Below, one piece after another: positions 51,082 to 59,761 of a stretch of DNA of 64,000 nt. Source of the stretch: JAPUME01 sp027294185. GTDB taxonomy: Bacteria; Acidobacteriota; Terriglobia; UBA7540; JAPUME01. The number at the start of each line of letters is the position of its first letter. Position 1 is the first letter of the stretch. The notes under the pieces were generated by a model. It was given only the letters and a program-made list of their open reading frames with translations, was not told the DNA's origin and did not search any database. A program made the position numbers and the translations under genes. Where the stretch lies: the NCBI GenBank assembly GCA_963555835.3, contig CAUVWZ020000002.1, positions 2,232,001-2,296,000 of the forward strand. The letters run 5' to 3'.

Positions 51082-52227
51082 TCAAAGCGACGCCACCGGC
51101 ACGCGGCGGCGGCGGGAGGCGGATTCCAGAATGGCGTCAAGAATCAATTGGCATCGTGTGCCCTCCTCGAAATCGGGCTTAAACTTTCCTCCCCCGCTTA
51201 CGGCCTCGAAGAAATCGGCCAACTGGTGAACGAAAGTATGCTCGAAGCCGATGGAAAGCCCCGGAACCCACCACTTCGCCATGTAGGGATGTTCGGCCCC
51301 CGTGACCAGGACGTTCCGGAACCCCTGCAAGTGCTTGTCATCGTTATAGTCGAAAAACTTCAGGTGCGCCATATCTTCCAGATCAAACGCGATTGACCCC
51401 TTCTCGCCGTTGACCTCGAAGTTATCCACGGCCTTGTTGCCGCGGGCGTAGCGTGTAGCCTCAAAGGTGCCGACGGCTCCGTTGGCGAATTCTGCCAGCA
51501 CCAGACAGGCGTCGTCGATCTCGACCTTTCTCCGCTTTTTCCCTCCCTTGGCATCCTCACTCTGGAAGTCACGCTCCTCGACGAAAACCTTGGTCAGCGC
51601 GGTAACGGCGGCGAAATCTCCGATCAGGTAGCGGGCCGTGTCGAGCAGATGCGAAACCAGGTCGCCTGCGACGCCGCTCCCGGCCACGTCCTTATCAAGC
51701 CGCCAGATCATCGGCACCTCCGGGCTGATGGTCCAATCCTGCAAGAAAGCGGAACGATAATGGAAAATTTTTCCGAGGCGGCCTTCCTCAATGATCTGTT
51801 TGGCCAGGGTAATGGCCGGCACCCGCCGGTAGTTGTACCACACCATGTTGGGAACGCCGGCCTTCTTGACCGCGTCGGTCATGGCGCGGGCCTGTGCGCC
51901 GTCCATGGCCAAAGGCTTTTCGCAGGCAATCATCTTGCCCGCCTCGGCGGCAGCCATGGCGATTTCAAAGTGGGAGTTATTGGGGGTGCAAATATCGACG
52001 AGCTCCACATCCTTGCGGTCGATCAGCCCTCGCCAGTCGGATTCCACTTCCTGCCATCCCCAGTTGCGGGCGAAGGTTTCAGTCGCTTCCCGATTGCGGC
52101 CGCAAGCCACCTTCATCACCGGCTCGATGCCCGTGTCGAAAAACTTGCTCACCTGCCCGTAGGCGTTGCTGTGGGCGCGGCCCATGAAACCGTGCCCGAT
52201 GATTCCGACGTTTACTTTTCGCGCCAT
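51082..52227 (-). CDS. Gfo/Idh/MocA-family oxidoreductase
   Basis: 381 residues. The Rossmann motif is VGIIGHGFMGRAHSNAYG, followed by DICTPNNSHFEIAMAAAEAGKMIACEKPLAM with the conserved EKP, and a C-terminal substrate domain (GDLVSHLLDTARYL; GTFEATRYARGNKA). These NAD(P) enzymes oxidise or reduce sugars and derivatives, and several make or use 3-keto-sugars. It lies 18 bases after the isomerase gene. Confidence 0.93.
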   Translation of the reverse strand: MARKVNVGIIGHGFMGRAHSNAYGQVSKFFDTGIEPVMKVACGRNREATETFARNWGWQEVESDWRGLIDRKDVELVDICTPNNSHFEIAMAAAEAGKMIACEKPLAMDGAQARAMTDAVKKAGVPNMVWYNYRRVPAITLAKQIIEEGRLGKIFHYRSAFLQDWTISPEVPMIWRLDKDVAGSGVAGDLVSHLLDTARYLIGDFAAVTALTKVFVEERDFQSEDAKGGKKRRKVEIDDACLVLAEFANGAVGTFEATRYARGNKAVDNFEVNGEKGSIAFDLEDMAHLKFFDYNDDKHLQGFRNVLVTGAEHPYMAKWWVPGLSIGFEHTFVHQLADFFEAVSGGGKFKPDFEEGTRCQLILDAILESASRRRRVPVASL

Positions 52228-52245
52228 TCAGATCGCCTCAGGGTT

Positions 52246-53148
52246 TCAATTCTGCCCATATTTGGAGCGCAGCCCGTCCATGAACTTTTTCGACTGGTCG
52301 GTCAGCTCCCAGGCATTCGGCTCGAAACAGAGGTCCACAACCCACCAGGCATCCTGGTAGCCGGCCTTCAGAACGGCGGGCATTACCTCGTCAAAGTTCA
52401 CCACGCCGGTCCCGAACGGTGCATGACGGCTGGTCTCGTCGTCATGCAGCGTGTTGTCGCTGTCGATCAAATGGAGGTGGCCGATTTTACCGGCAAGCTT
52501 CTCGATGAATTCGAGAACGCCACCCTTGAGGGTTTCCTTCTCCCCCACCTGTCGCGCCCCTACGACGGCGCACATCTGCGCGTGGCTGGTGTCGAACAAG
52601 GCGGTAAAGTTTTCATGGTTTACGGCGGAAATCAACGCCAGGATTTCACTCGGTTTGTTAAATATGAATCCCGGCTCAAACTCCCAGGTTAAGATCACCC
52701 CCGCGTCGGCGGCCATCTGAGCGCACTCGCGCCAGACATTCGCTATCTTTTTGAGGACCGCTTGACGCTCGGCTCCCTGGAGGGAATCGGGTGCGCTCAC
52801 CGTGTCCACGCGCAACTTCGGCATGCCGATATCCCTTGCCAAATCAAGAACTTGGCGGAACACCTTCTTGTAATCCTCCGCCGCCGCGGTCCCCGGAGGG
52901 ACGGCCATAAAATCGGGCGCGAATCCTGAGGTACCCAAGCCGTTCTTCTTCAGCAGCTCTTTCAGCCCCTCGCGGCTCTCAGGCGTGGGATAGAGGTCGG
53001 GATGGATATGCGGTTTGAAGCCGCAAAGCTCCACGCCGTCATAGCCCGCCGCGGAGAGCCTCTCCAATGTTTCCTCAATCGATATGGGGCGTTCGCCGTA
53101 GGGGCCGAAGATGTAGTTCCAACTCCCGAGTGCGATTCTGGTTTTCAC
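52246..53148 (-). CDS. Sugar phosphate isomerase/epimerase (TIM barrel, AP-endonuclease 2 family)
   Basis: 300 residues. It begins RIALGSWNYIFGPYGERPISIEETLERLSAAGYDGVELCGF (about 4-44), typical of xylose-isomerase-like TIM barrels. Metal and substrate residues are seen in VILTWEFEPGFIF, ALFDTSHAQM and IGHLHLIDSDN. It is the first gene of the six-gene minus-strand cluster and is typically paired with Gfo/Idh/MocA enzymes. Confidence 0.9.
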   Translation of the reverse strand: MKTRIALGSWNYIFGPYGERPISIEETLERLSAAGYDGVELCGFKPHIHPDLYPTPESREGLKELLKKNGLGTSGFAPDFMAVPPGTAAAEDYKKVFRQVLDLARDIGMPKLRVDTVSAPDSLQGAERQAVLKKIANVWRECAQMAADAGVILTWEFEPGFIFNKPSEILALISAVNHENFTALFDTSHAQMCAVVGARQVGEKETLKGGVLEFIEKLAGKIGHLHLIDSDNTLHDDETSRHAPFGTGVVNFDEVMPAVLKAGYQDAWWVVDLCFEPNAWELTDQSKKFMDGLRSKYGQN

Positions 53149-53362
53149 AATTCACCTCCCCGGAACGGTTCGGCAGGGGTCACTTTCTTACCCGTGCGAG
53201 TTGCCGTATATCTCGATGGCGAGAAGTTTCGCCAGGAAATGTGCCTTGGGAACGTCCCATCATACGTAAATTTATCCCCTTTGGGAACACCCGGTTCCGG
53301 ATTTCTCTGGAGCCGAATGGGCTGCGATATTGTCACCCTATACTCGTTGACAACCCCAGGCA

Positions 53363-53881
53363 GTGAAACTACATTCATGCTGCAAGCCCGGGAACAATCG
53401 CGGTTCGACCACGAATACAGAGTCGGGGCCCCGCCCGAGGCCGCGCTTCGCCGGATCGGAGCGCGAATCCTGCCATCCCCCACAGGGGAACAACCTGAAC
53501 CTGATCCTCCTGGGCAGCGACACGTTCCGCGCGGACAACCTGGCAGGCTACGGCAGCCAATGGATTGAGTGTCCGAATCTGAACCGGTTTGCGCATGTGG
53601 TGTCGGGTTATGGCTGGATCGCGTGCGTCAGGGATCAGCAGTGGAACTTCAGCGAAGTCTGGAACCCGACGGCTTACCGGGGCAACTATCCACCACAGCT
53701 CTACGACGTGGAATCCGACCGCCAGGAGCTGACCAACGTGGCCGAAAAGCATCCCGATGTTGTCAGGAAGCTCTCGTCTCATCTGAAGGAGTACATGGCC
53801 TCGGGCGATGGGATTACCCGGGGCAGCTTCCACGAAAGAGAAAGCGGCGGCCGGACCAGCCCCTACACTCAGGACGACTGA
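53363..53881 (+). pseudogene. Internally deleted sulfatase
   Basis: The frame joins the first part of a type I sulfatase (NLILLGSDTFRADNLAGYG, then WIECPNLNRFA) directly to its end (ACVRDQQWNFSEVWNPTAY, then QLYDVESDRQELTNVAEKHPD). The joint lies near 53595-53605. The missing middle would have carried the formylglycine Cys/Ser motif (CxPSR/SxPSR) and most metal ligands, and the whole remnant is about a third of normal length. The first 45 codons show no homology, so the real start may lie near 53490. It cannot be an active sulfatase, though the frame is still open. Confidence 0.8.
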
Positions 53882-54015
53882 ACCCGGAAAGCGGACACTC
53901 GCGAGCGGAATAAAGAAACTCTTCCATCGTCACCGCATATCAGGTAAAAGTAGGCAGCAACGAGCAACGTCAGCAGACAGCATTGAATCGATCCCGCTTT
54001 CTGGGGAGGTCCATC

Positions 54016-54755
54016 ATGGGCGTGACTCGCCGTGAATTTCTGAAAGGCTGCGCCGCGGGCGCGGCCGCGGCCACACTTCCGGCAACTGGAATACTCGAGC
54101 GAGCGCAGGCCGCCGGCACACCGGACCCCGTGTATCGCCCGTTCATGGAGGTCGCTCTCGACACCGCACGGCAACTGGGCGCAACCTACGCCGACATGCG
54201 CGTCGCCGCTACCATCGGCAGCAGATCAGCCTGCGGACCCAAGGCGAACTGCGCACGGGTCGGGTTCGGAACGTTCCTCGGATCGCGGAATCGGAAAGTT
54301 TCGGCTTCGGCGTTCGTGTGCTGGCCTACGGGGCCTGGGGCTTCGCTGCCAGCTCCCGGGTGGATAAAGAGGAAGTGGCGCGCGTGACACGCGAAGCAGT
54401 GGCCGTGGCCAGGGCGAACGCCGCGCTCCAACGCATCCCCATACGGCTCGCCGCCGTGCAATCGTCTCAAGCCCTCTGGCGTACGGACTTCAAGAAAGAG
54501 CCTTTCGCCGTCTCCGTGCGCGAAAAGTTGGACTTCCTCCAGGCGGTGAACGACGAGACGCGCAAGGCATCCAAAGTGTTCGTCGTCAGCGCCATCCTGC
54601 GGGTCCGCTCGGAGCACAAGTTTTTCGCTTCCACAGAGGGGTCCTATATCGAGCAATTTATTCAGCAGGTGGCGCCCTCCTACCGGGCAACGGCTGTGGA
54701 TCGAAGCGCCGGCATCAGCCGCGTGTGGGCCCTGCTGATGCCAGCTACTCGTTGA
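54016..54755 (+). pseudogene. TldD-family peptidase, frameshifted and truncated
   Basis: It starts with a Tat signal (TRREFLKGCAAGAAAATLP) at an ATG with GGGGAGG about nine bases upstream, then the TldD N-terminus ALDTARQLGATYADMRVAAT. Near 54220 the frame shifts: homology resumes in another frame (ISLRTQGELRTGRVRNVP, SFGFGVRVLAYGAWGFAASS, then KEEVARVTREAV) and runs to about 54700 before ending at the TAG/TGA near 54755. The C-terminal half with HExxxH is missing. It is a third TldD homologue in the window and is surely inactive. Confidence 0.82.
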
Positions 54756-56865
54756 ATCCGCTGGGGCGCTCGGTGGAGGCGGAGAAATCTTCGACGCTCG
54801 CCATGCGGGTGCGGCGCTGGCGGGGATCCCAGTCCACGAACAGGACGAAATCGAGTTCAGGGCTACGCCTTTCGCTCTCGGCAGCGAACTTACGGACGAT
54901 CTGGTCGGCCGGCAGGGTGTCGCGTCCCATGACGCGAACTAAGTTGAAGTTCAGGAATCCCTCGTAGGCACGGTACACGAGCTCCGTGCAGACGAGCTTG
55001 TCCGACGTGAAGAAGTCGAACTCAAAGTCGTAAGGCTTGCCATGTTGTCGGAACGCGCGGCGTATCGCCTCTCTCTTCTCATCCTGGGACAGGCGCGGGC
55101 GCAGTACCGCGATGTAGTCGGCATGCAGCACTTCCGTCAGCGAGCTGAAGATGACACCCTCACTCACCGACTCGATCACGCTATGGGGCTCGCCGTCGGG
55201 GGCAGCCCGCAGGTACTCGTCCCAGCGTGAGCGGACTTCAGGATCATCGGCCAGTCCGAGGCGCCGGAGGTCCTCCAGTCGACCAACGTACAGGGCTGCG
55301 TGCGGCCAGAAGCCCGGAAGGAATGCGTTGGAGAGGTACCAGTTGTGTCGGGCGAGCAGGATGTCGCCCGGCTCGAGCTTAGGCTCAATCTCGTTCTTGA
55401 TCTGCTCGACTGAGATCAACGGAGGCCGTTCGACGATTCGGGTGTCGCCCATCCACATTGCCGCCAGGGACTGCGCCGCGTAGACCGGTTTGTAGGCATC
55501 CTGCTTGATTGTTTCCATGAACATCTCGAGGCGTACCTTGTAGGGATGCGGCTGGTTTTCCCGGATGTAGCCCAGGCCGTCGAGGATCATGGATTCCAGC
55601 CATGTGAATTCCGGCTCCGGCCATATGCCCCCTTCCCTCCAGTCGTTCCGCCTGTGCTCGAAGTAGAGGCCCATTTCTTCGAATTTCTTGAGGTTCTCCC
55701 TCGAGGCGACGTTCTGGTAGATGCGGTCGAACGTCTGCGGCGGGATACCCCAGAGTGGTTCGGCCTCGTTGAGCATGCGGCGCACCATCTCGTCGTCACG
55801 ATACATCCGCGCGAGTACAAGGCTGGCTCGCATGATTCGCGATGCCGCGGCGTATCCGAGCATGAAGCAGCGGGCCTGTTGTTCCGGGTCGCGAACGGCG
55901 TGGAAGCCGATGTATGTCGCGATTATGCGAAGAAGGGCCGCGCGGTAGGACAGGTAGGTGGCGAACTTCCACCGGATTGTTTCCTCCTCTTCTGGCCGGT
56001 AGTACAGCCGCTCGTCGGGAATGCGCGCACGAAACTGGCGGTCCAGCGTGTCGAGCTCCTGCTCCAATCGGTCAATTCCAGCAGCAACCGTTTTGAGGCG
56101 CTCGAGGTCGACCTGGATCCGGGTGTCGAGCTGCTCTGACGTGAGCCCGCCAAGCGCCGAGGGGAATCCCTCGAAAGAGCGGGGCTGGAGTGCGCCTATA
56201 CGTCCTATATAGAGGCCGACGACTAGAACGCCAACGTAGCTGGTAATCAGCAGGGTGAGCTTTGTGCGTGGCGACACCGGCGCGCTCTTCGGCCGCAGGC
56301 GCCACCAGCGGGCCCACGCGATGAACGAACCGATCACGCTCCCGGCACCCGGCAGGGCGATCAGGCCCAGATAGAAGGGAGTCGGGCCGGCCAGCAAGTC
56401 TCGCTGCAGGGCCAGGCCCCCAATCAGGATTCCCGTAAGAACCACGCACACGGGCGTTGCGCGCTGGGCGAGGTCCCCGTGCCCGGCCCCAGCGCGGCGC
56501 AGCAGCAACACGTGCGTAACCGTGATCGACGCAACAAAGGGAATCCACCAGCAACGCCACAGCACCGACTCGGTCTGCCAGCCGGCCCAGACCAGCAGCA
56601 GGTAACACGTCATCGAGAACAGGACGGCCACAAGTCCGGCGACTACCCACCGGAGGTGCTTACGAATGGAGACGAGCTGAATATCCGCCAGAAGCGCCGC
56701 CACGGCCAGTCCGGCGAACGTGAGGAGCAGTTGTGCGCGCGTATGGCCGAGCGATTTGAGCGCTACGGCTACCACAGCAAAGCCCGCCGCCAGCAGCAGC
56801 GAAATCGTCAGGATCCACCGCAGAATGCGCCGCGTTCTCATTACCAATTCAGGAGTAGGATTCAT
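54745..56865 (-). CDS. Polytopic membrane protein with C-terminal YiiX-like (permuted NlpC/P60) domain
   Basis: About 706 residues from the ATG at 56865. The N-terminal third has about six hydrophobic helices (ILTISLLLAAGFAVVAVAL and later segments) and the middle is soluble and helical. The C-terminal domain shows LEPGDILLARHNWYLSN, FWPHAALYVGR (catalytic His) and SDKLVCTELVYRAYEG (catalytic Cys), the pattern of the YiiX/YebB-like circularly permuted papain fold. It may hydrolyse amide or ester bonds at the envelope; the substrate is unknown. Its 3' end overlaps the TldD pseudogene by about 11 bases in convergent orientation. An upstream ATG at 56925 is possible. Confidence 0.78.
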   Translation of the reverse strand: MNPTPELVMRTRRILRWILTISLLLAAGFAVVAVALKSLGHTRAQLLLTFAGLAVAALLADIQLVSIRKHLRWVVAGLVAVLFSMTCYLLLVWAGWQTESVLWRCWWIPFVASITVTHVLLLRRAGAGHGDLAQRATPVCVVLTGILIGGLALQRDLLAGPTPFYLGLIALPGAGSVIGSFIAWARWWRLRPKSAPVSPRTKLTLLITSYVGVLVVGLYIGRIGALQPRSFEGFPSALGGLTSEQLDTRIQVDLERLKTVAAGIDRLEQELDTLDRQFRARIPDERLYYRPEEEETIRWKFATYLSYRAALLRIIATYIGFHAVRDPEQQARCFMLGYAAASRIMRASLVLARMYRDDEMVRRMLNEAEPLWGIPPQTFDRIYQNVASRENLKKFEEMGLYFEHRRNDWREGGIWPEPEFTWLESMILDGLGYIRENQPHPYKVRLEMFMETIKQDAYKPVYAAQSLAAMWMGDTRIVERPPLISVEQIKNEIEPKLEPGDILLARHNWYLSNAFLPGFWPHAALYVGRLEDLRRLGLADDPEVRSRWDEYLRAAPDGEPHSVIESVSEGVIFSSLTEVLHADYIAVLRPRLSQDEKREAIRRAFRQHGKPYDFEFDFFTSDKLVCTELVYRAYEGFLNFNLVRVMGRDTLPADQIVRKFAAESERRSPELDFVLFVDWDPRQRRTRMASVEDFSASTERPSGFNE

Positions 56866-57156
56866 TCGGAACTTCCCGTTTGAACCGGAATTTCCGATTT
56901 CAACTTTACCTTTGCGCACAATCATACGCCAGCGCCCCTCCCGTTACCATCTCAAATCGCCATGTCCTCTTCTAAGTAGGATGCAGCTCGATTTGGGCAT
57001 TCCGTTGACTTCTCGGGTCTGTTTCCGGGCTCCACCGCAGGGAGTCTCCCTGACTGTTCAATAGAAATAGCGGATGGTAGCAGACCAACCCAGGGCAGCC
57101 CCCCGCAGGGGGGTGGGGTAGAAACAGGGGGTGCGATTGCTTACCCCAGCCGCACG
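56866..57156. other. Non-coding spacer, about 290 bases
   Basis: Holds a GC hairpin (CCCCCC 57099-57104 with GGGGGG 57108-57113) without a T-run, and otherwise nothing recognisable. It lies upstream of the membrane protein and of the kinase relic's promoter. Confidence 0.4.
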
Positions 57157-57185
57157 TTGATTTGCCTCCCAGGGCGAACTAGGAT
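57157..57185 (+). promoter_or_regulatory. Promoter retained upstream of the kinase relic
   Basis: TTGATT (57157-57162), a 17-base spacer, TAGGAT (57180-57185). The promoter before the intact kinase at 59762 has the same -35 hexamer followed by TG, the same spacer length and TAGAAT, so the two look homologous. Confidence 0.5.
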
Positions 57186-57211
57186 AACCCCATCAAGTCA
57201 GGGTGCCTCTT

Positions 57212-57319
57212 ATGATAGGCAAGAGCATTTCGAATTATTAGATCACCGCCAAGCTGGGTGGCGGCGGTATGGGCGAGGTCTATAAGGCCGAGGACACCCG
57301 CCTTCCCCCAGCGTCATAG
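57212..57319 (+). pseudogene. N-terminal remnant of a Ser/Thr protein kinase gene
   Basis: Reads MIGKSISNY, an in-frame TAG, then ITAKLGGGGMGEVYKAEDTRL before a stop. This matches the first 30 residues of the intact kinase at 59762 (MIGKTISHY, then VTAKLGAGGMGEVYLAHDERL), including the glycine loop. The kinase body is absent. The sequence runs into the end of the convergent gene at 57314. Confidence 0.8.
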
Positions 57320-58149
57320 TCGGGCAGGCAAGTCGTAGAGCACGGCCTGCTCACCTTTTTCCGCGACAGCATTGTCAAAATACTTCACGATCAGATCACG
57401 CCGAGCCAGCAAGGCCTTAATTTGCCGCTTGTTTAGGTAGGGGCGAAGTTCACCCTCAAGCGTCTCATAGGTTAAGCCGCGCAGAGCCGCCAACAGTCTC
57501 CGATCGCATTGCACCAAATCCTTCGGGCTTTCCAGCACCCTGTGAGTGCGGAAGGCCCGGGTGTGATCGATCATATGGATTCGCCAATCCCTGGTGATCA
57601 CCACGTTCCCGAGGTTCCGATCCATGTTGTAAATCAACTGGTCAAAGACGCGCAGGCAATACATCTGCTTGTTCCAATGGTCGGGGTTGGGTGTCGGAAT
57701 CTTCCTCCTTTTGCGCTCCTTTTCGGTCATCAGCATGTCGTCAATCCACCAGGTGACAGCTGCCCTATTCCCACCGACTTTCCGCTCCACTGAGACGGGT
57801 ACCATCCCTAAGCCCAGGAGCCTGTCCAGGCGGTAGCCGGCTATGTTGTACTTATAACTGTCAGTAAAGTTTAATTCCGTTCCCGTTGTGGTTTTGTAGA
57901 CTGATTTGCGGATGTCTACTGTTTGAACGTGGGCATCGTGCGTAATGCGGCCGTCGGTAAGGGTGGCTCTACGGGAATCCGTAACGCCTGCCGAAAGCCC
58001 CCGCGACTCGACAATGCGGGCCGTTCGCAGGAATTCCTCCTGTTGTTCGCGGGTTAACTCGCCTGAGGTCGGGGCGCCTGGGCAAGTACCGGGGCGCTCA
58101 GGGCCAGGGTGAGTGCCAAGACAATGTGATATCTGAAGGACCAGCTCAT
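57314..58149 (-). pseudogene. Exported PI3/4-kinase-like protein with an N-terminal frameshift
   Basis: An ATG at 58149, with GGGAGGT upstream, gives a clear signal peptide (HIVLALTLALSAPVLAQ), but this frame stops at about 58054. The main frame continues from about 58070 as SGELTREQQEEFLRTARIV to the end (about 250 residues). Adding one C to the C4 run (plus strand G-run 58071-58074) would join the two, so a single-base deletion or an assembly error explains the break. The body has FDQLIYNMDRNLGNVVIT and RIHMIDHTRAF, the catalytic D-x-x-x-G-N and (I)DH pattern of PI3/4-kinase-like folds. It may be functional if the break is a sequencing error. Substrate unknown. Confidence 0.65.
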
Positions 58150-58374
58150 GTTTCTTACCTCCCTCGAATCATTTGACGTGGCCGATCTCCATCATTTGAC
58201 TGTCGGTCTTGAACACATAGGGGAACGACAAGGGGCGTCTAAGAATCCCAGCTTGCCCATCGGCCCAATCGCTGATTTCCCCTGATTATACAGGAACGGC
58301 CCGTACAGCGAGTCAAATACTGACCTGCCACACGCCCGCGCAATCTCCTCTTTGCCCCCCGGAAAACGGTCCTC

Positions 58375-59523
58375 CTACCTGAGGGAAGGAGTTTTCTCGA
58401 AGAACTCCCTGGCTTGATCGCGCCACTCGATGCGGAAACTGTCCTTGCGAACCTGCCGGTACTGGCGGGCGGCGCTCTCGGGCTTTCCTGCGGCCTCGTA
58501 TAACTGTCCCAGCAGAGTGCGGGCGTGCATGGTGAATTCCCAATCGTCGCGCCCGGCTCCGGCCAGTCCCATTTCCAGGGAACGGATGGCTTCCTCTGTT
58601 TCGCCGAGGGCCGCCAGGGCGCTTCCCAATCCCCACCAGAAGACCATGACCTGCGGGGCGAGCCGAGTGGCCTCACGCAAGTGCTCCACCGCTTTCTTCG
58701 CGTCCTCGGCAGTGCTCCCCAACTGCCGCGCCGCGCCGGCCTTCGCCCACGCTTGAAACAGCGCCGCATTCCACCGACGGACTGCGGGCGAGGGATTGAA
58801 CACCATGATCTGGTCGGTCTCGGGCAGCGATTCACGAGCGAGAAGCACTTGATTGCCGCCCAAGCGACGAACGTTCCTGCGGCCTTCGAGCCAGGGCTCG
58901 ATGGGGCCGAGGCTCCGGGGGAGTTCGGTGAGACCGGTAATTCGGTAATGCATGGGCACGGTGATGCGGGGACGAAGCGCGGCTCGCATCTCCTCGATCT
59001 CATTTTTCTTGAGAATGTGGTCCAGAGAATCGACGGGAATCATCAAAACGTCGACGGGGCCCAGTCCGCGCATCGAGGCGGGAGAGAGCGGTCCGGTATC
59101 GCCCAGGTGCGCAATTCGCAGCCCTCCGGCCTCCACCACCCAGAGCGTGTTGCTCTGGCCGAACTCTTTCCCGTAGGGTTCAGCGTGCCTGCCGCCTACC
59201 CCCCGGATGCGCACGTCCCCCACCTGATAACGTCCTGGATTCCTGAAGACCGGCACCTCGGGCGGGAAGTAGTAACCGGCGTCATGGTCGTAGTGAGGAT
59301 GAGTGATGAGGACGGCGTCGGCCTCAAGGTCGTCAGGAAAGGAGTATCCGAGCCAACGGTTGGTATTGTAAGGGTCCACGACGACCCGCGTCCCCCCGGG
59401 TGAGGTGATGACGAAGCAGGCGTGCGCAATATATTCGATCTTTACCTCGGCCCGTCCGCCAACCGCCACCAGCAGCGAACACAAAACGGCAAAGAAAAAT
59501 GCTCTCCTCATTGACACCCTCAC
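58375..59523 (-). CDS. Exported metallo-beta-lactamase-fold hydrolase with C-terminal TPR region
   Basis: About 382 residues from a GTG at 59523, four bases after AGGAGG. A signal peptide (FFFAVLCSLLVAVGGRA) precedes an MBL domain: IEYIAHACFVITSPGGTRVVVDPY, the metal motif ITHPHYDHDAGYY (THxHxDH), LRIAHLGDTGPL and VPMHYRI. This resembles UlaG/YddR-like MBL proteins. From about residue 230 the sequence turns helical with TPR-like repeats (AVEHLREATRLAPQVMVFWWGLGSAL covers one). The fusion is unusual; the substrate is unknown. Confidence 0.85.
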   Translation of the reverse strand: MRVSMRRAFFFAVLCSLLVAVGGRAEVKIEYIAHACFVITSPGGTRVVVDPYNTNRWLGYSFPDDLEADAVLITHPHYDHDAGYYFPPEVPVFRNPGRYQVGDVRIRGVGGRHAEPYGKEFGQSNTLWVVEAGGLRIAHLGDTGPLSPASMRGLGPVDVLMIPVDSLDHILKKNEIEEMRAALRPRITVPMHYRITGLTELPRSLGPIEPWLEGRRNVRRLGGNQVLLARESLPETDQIMVFNPSPAVRRWNAALFQAWAKAGAARQLGSTAEDAKKAVEHLREATRLAPQVMVFWWGLGSALAALGETEEAIRSLEMGLAGAGRDDWEFTMHARTLLGQLYEAAGKPESAARQYRQVRKDSFRIEWRDQAREFFEKTPSLR

Positions 59524-59690
59524 GGTCCCTCCTAGCTCGGATAAATCCGAGGGAAACATTGACAAAGACTTGGTTCCAGCATTTAGGTTGGGATTCTACC
59601 CCGAATACACCAGAATGGGGAGATGGTAAACAGTGCCGGAAGAAGGATTCTCTTTTGTCTTCTCTCAATTTATCAAGTCCGCTCCGGCGC

Positions 59691-59719
59691 TTGATTTGTA
59701 CGCCGCCAGAGCCTAGAAT
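59691..59719 (+). promoter_or_regulatory. Sigma-70-type promoter of the Ser/Thr kinase gene
   Basis: TTGATT (59691-59696), a 17-base spacer and TAGAAT (59714-59719), 42 bases before the ATG. The same architecture precedes the kinase relic at 57212. Confidence 0.55.
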
Positions 59720-59761
59720 CCTGGCAAGCTGCTATCACTCACGGCTCTCAGGTACTTCGAC

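Noticed and set aside
57099..57113. C6/G6 hairpin as a terminator
   Set aside because: There is no T-tract on either strand and the stem is only six G-C pairs, so terminator function is unsupported.
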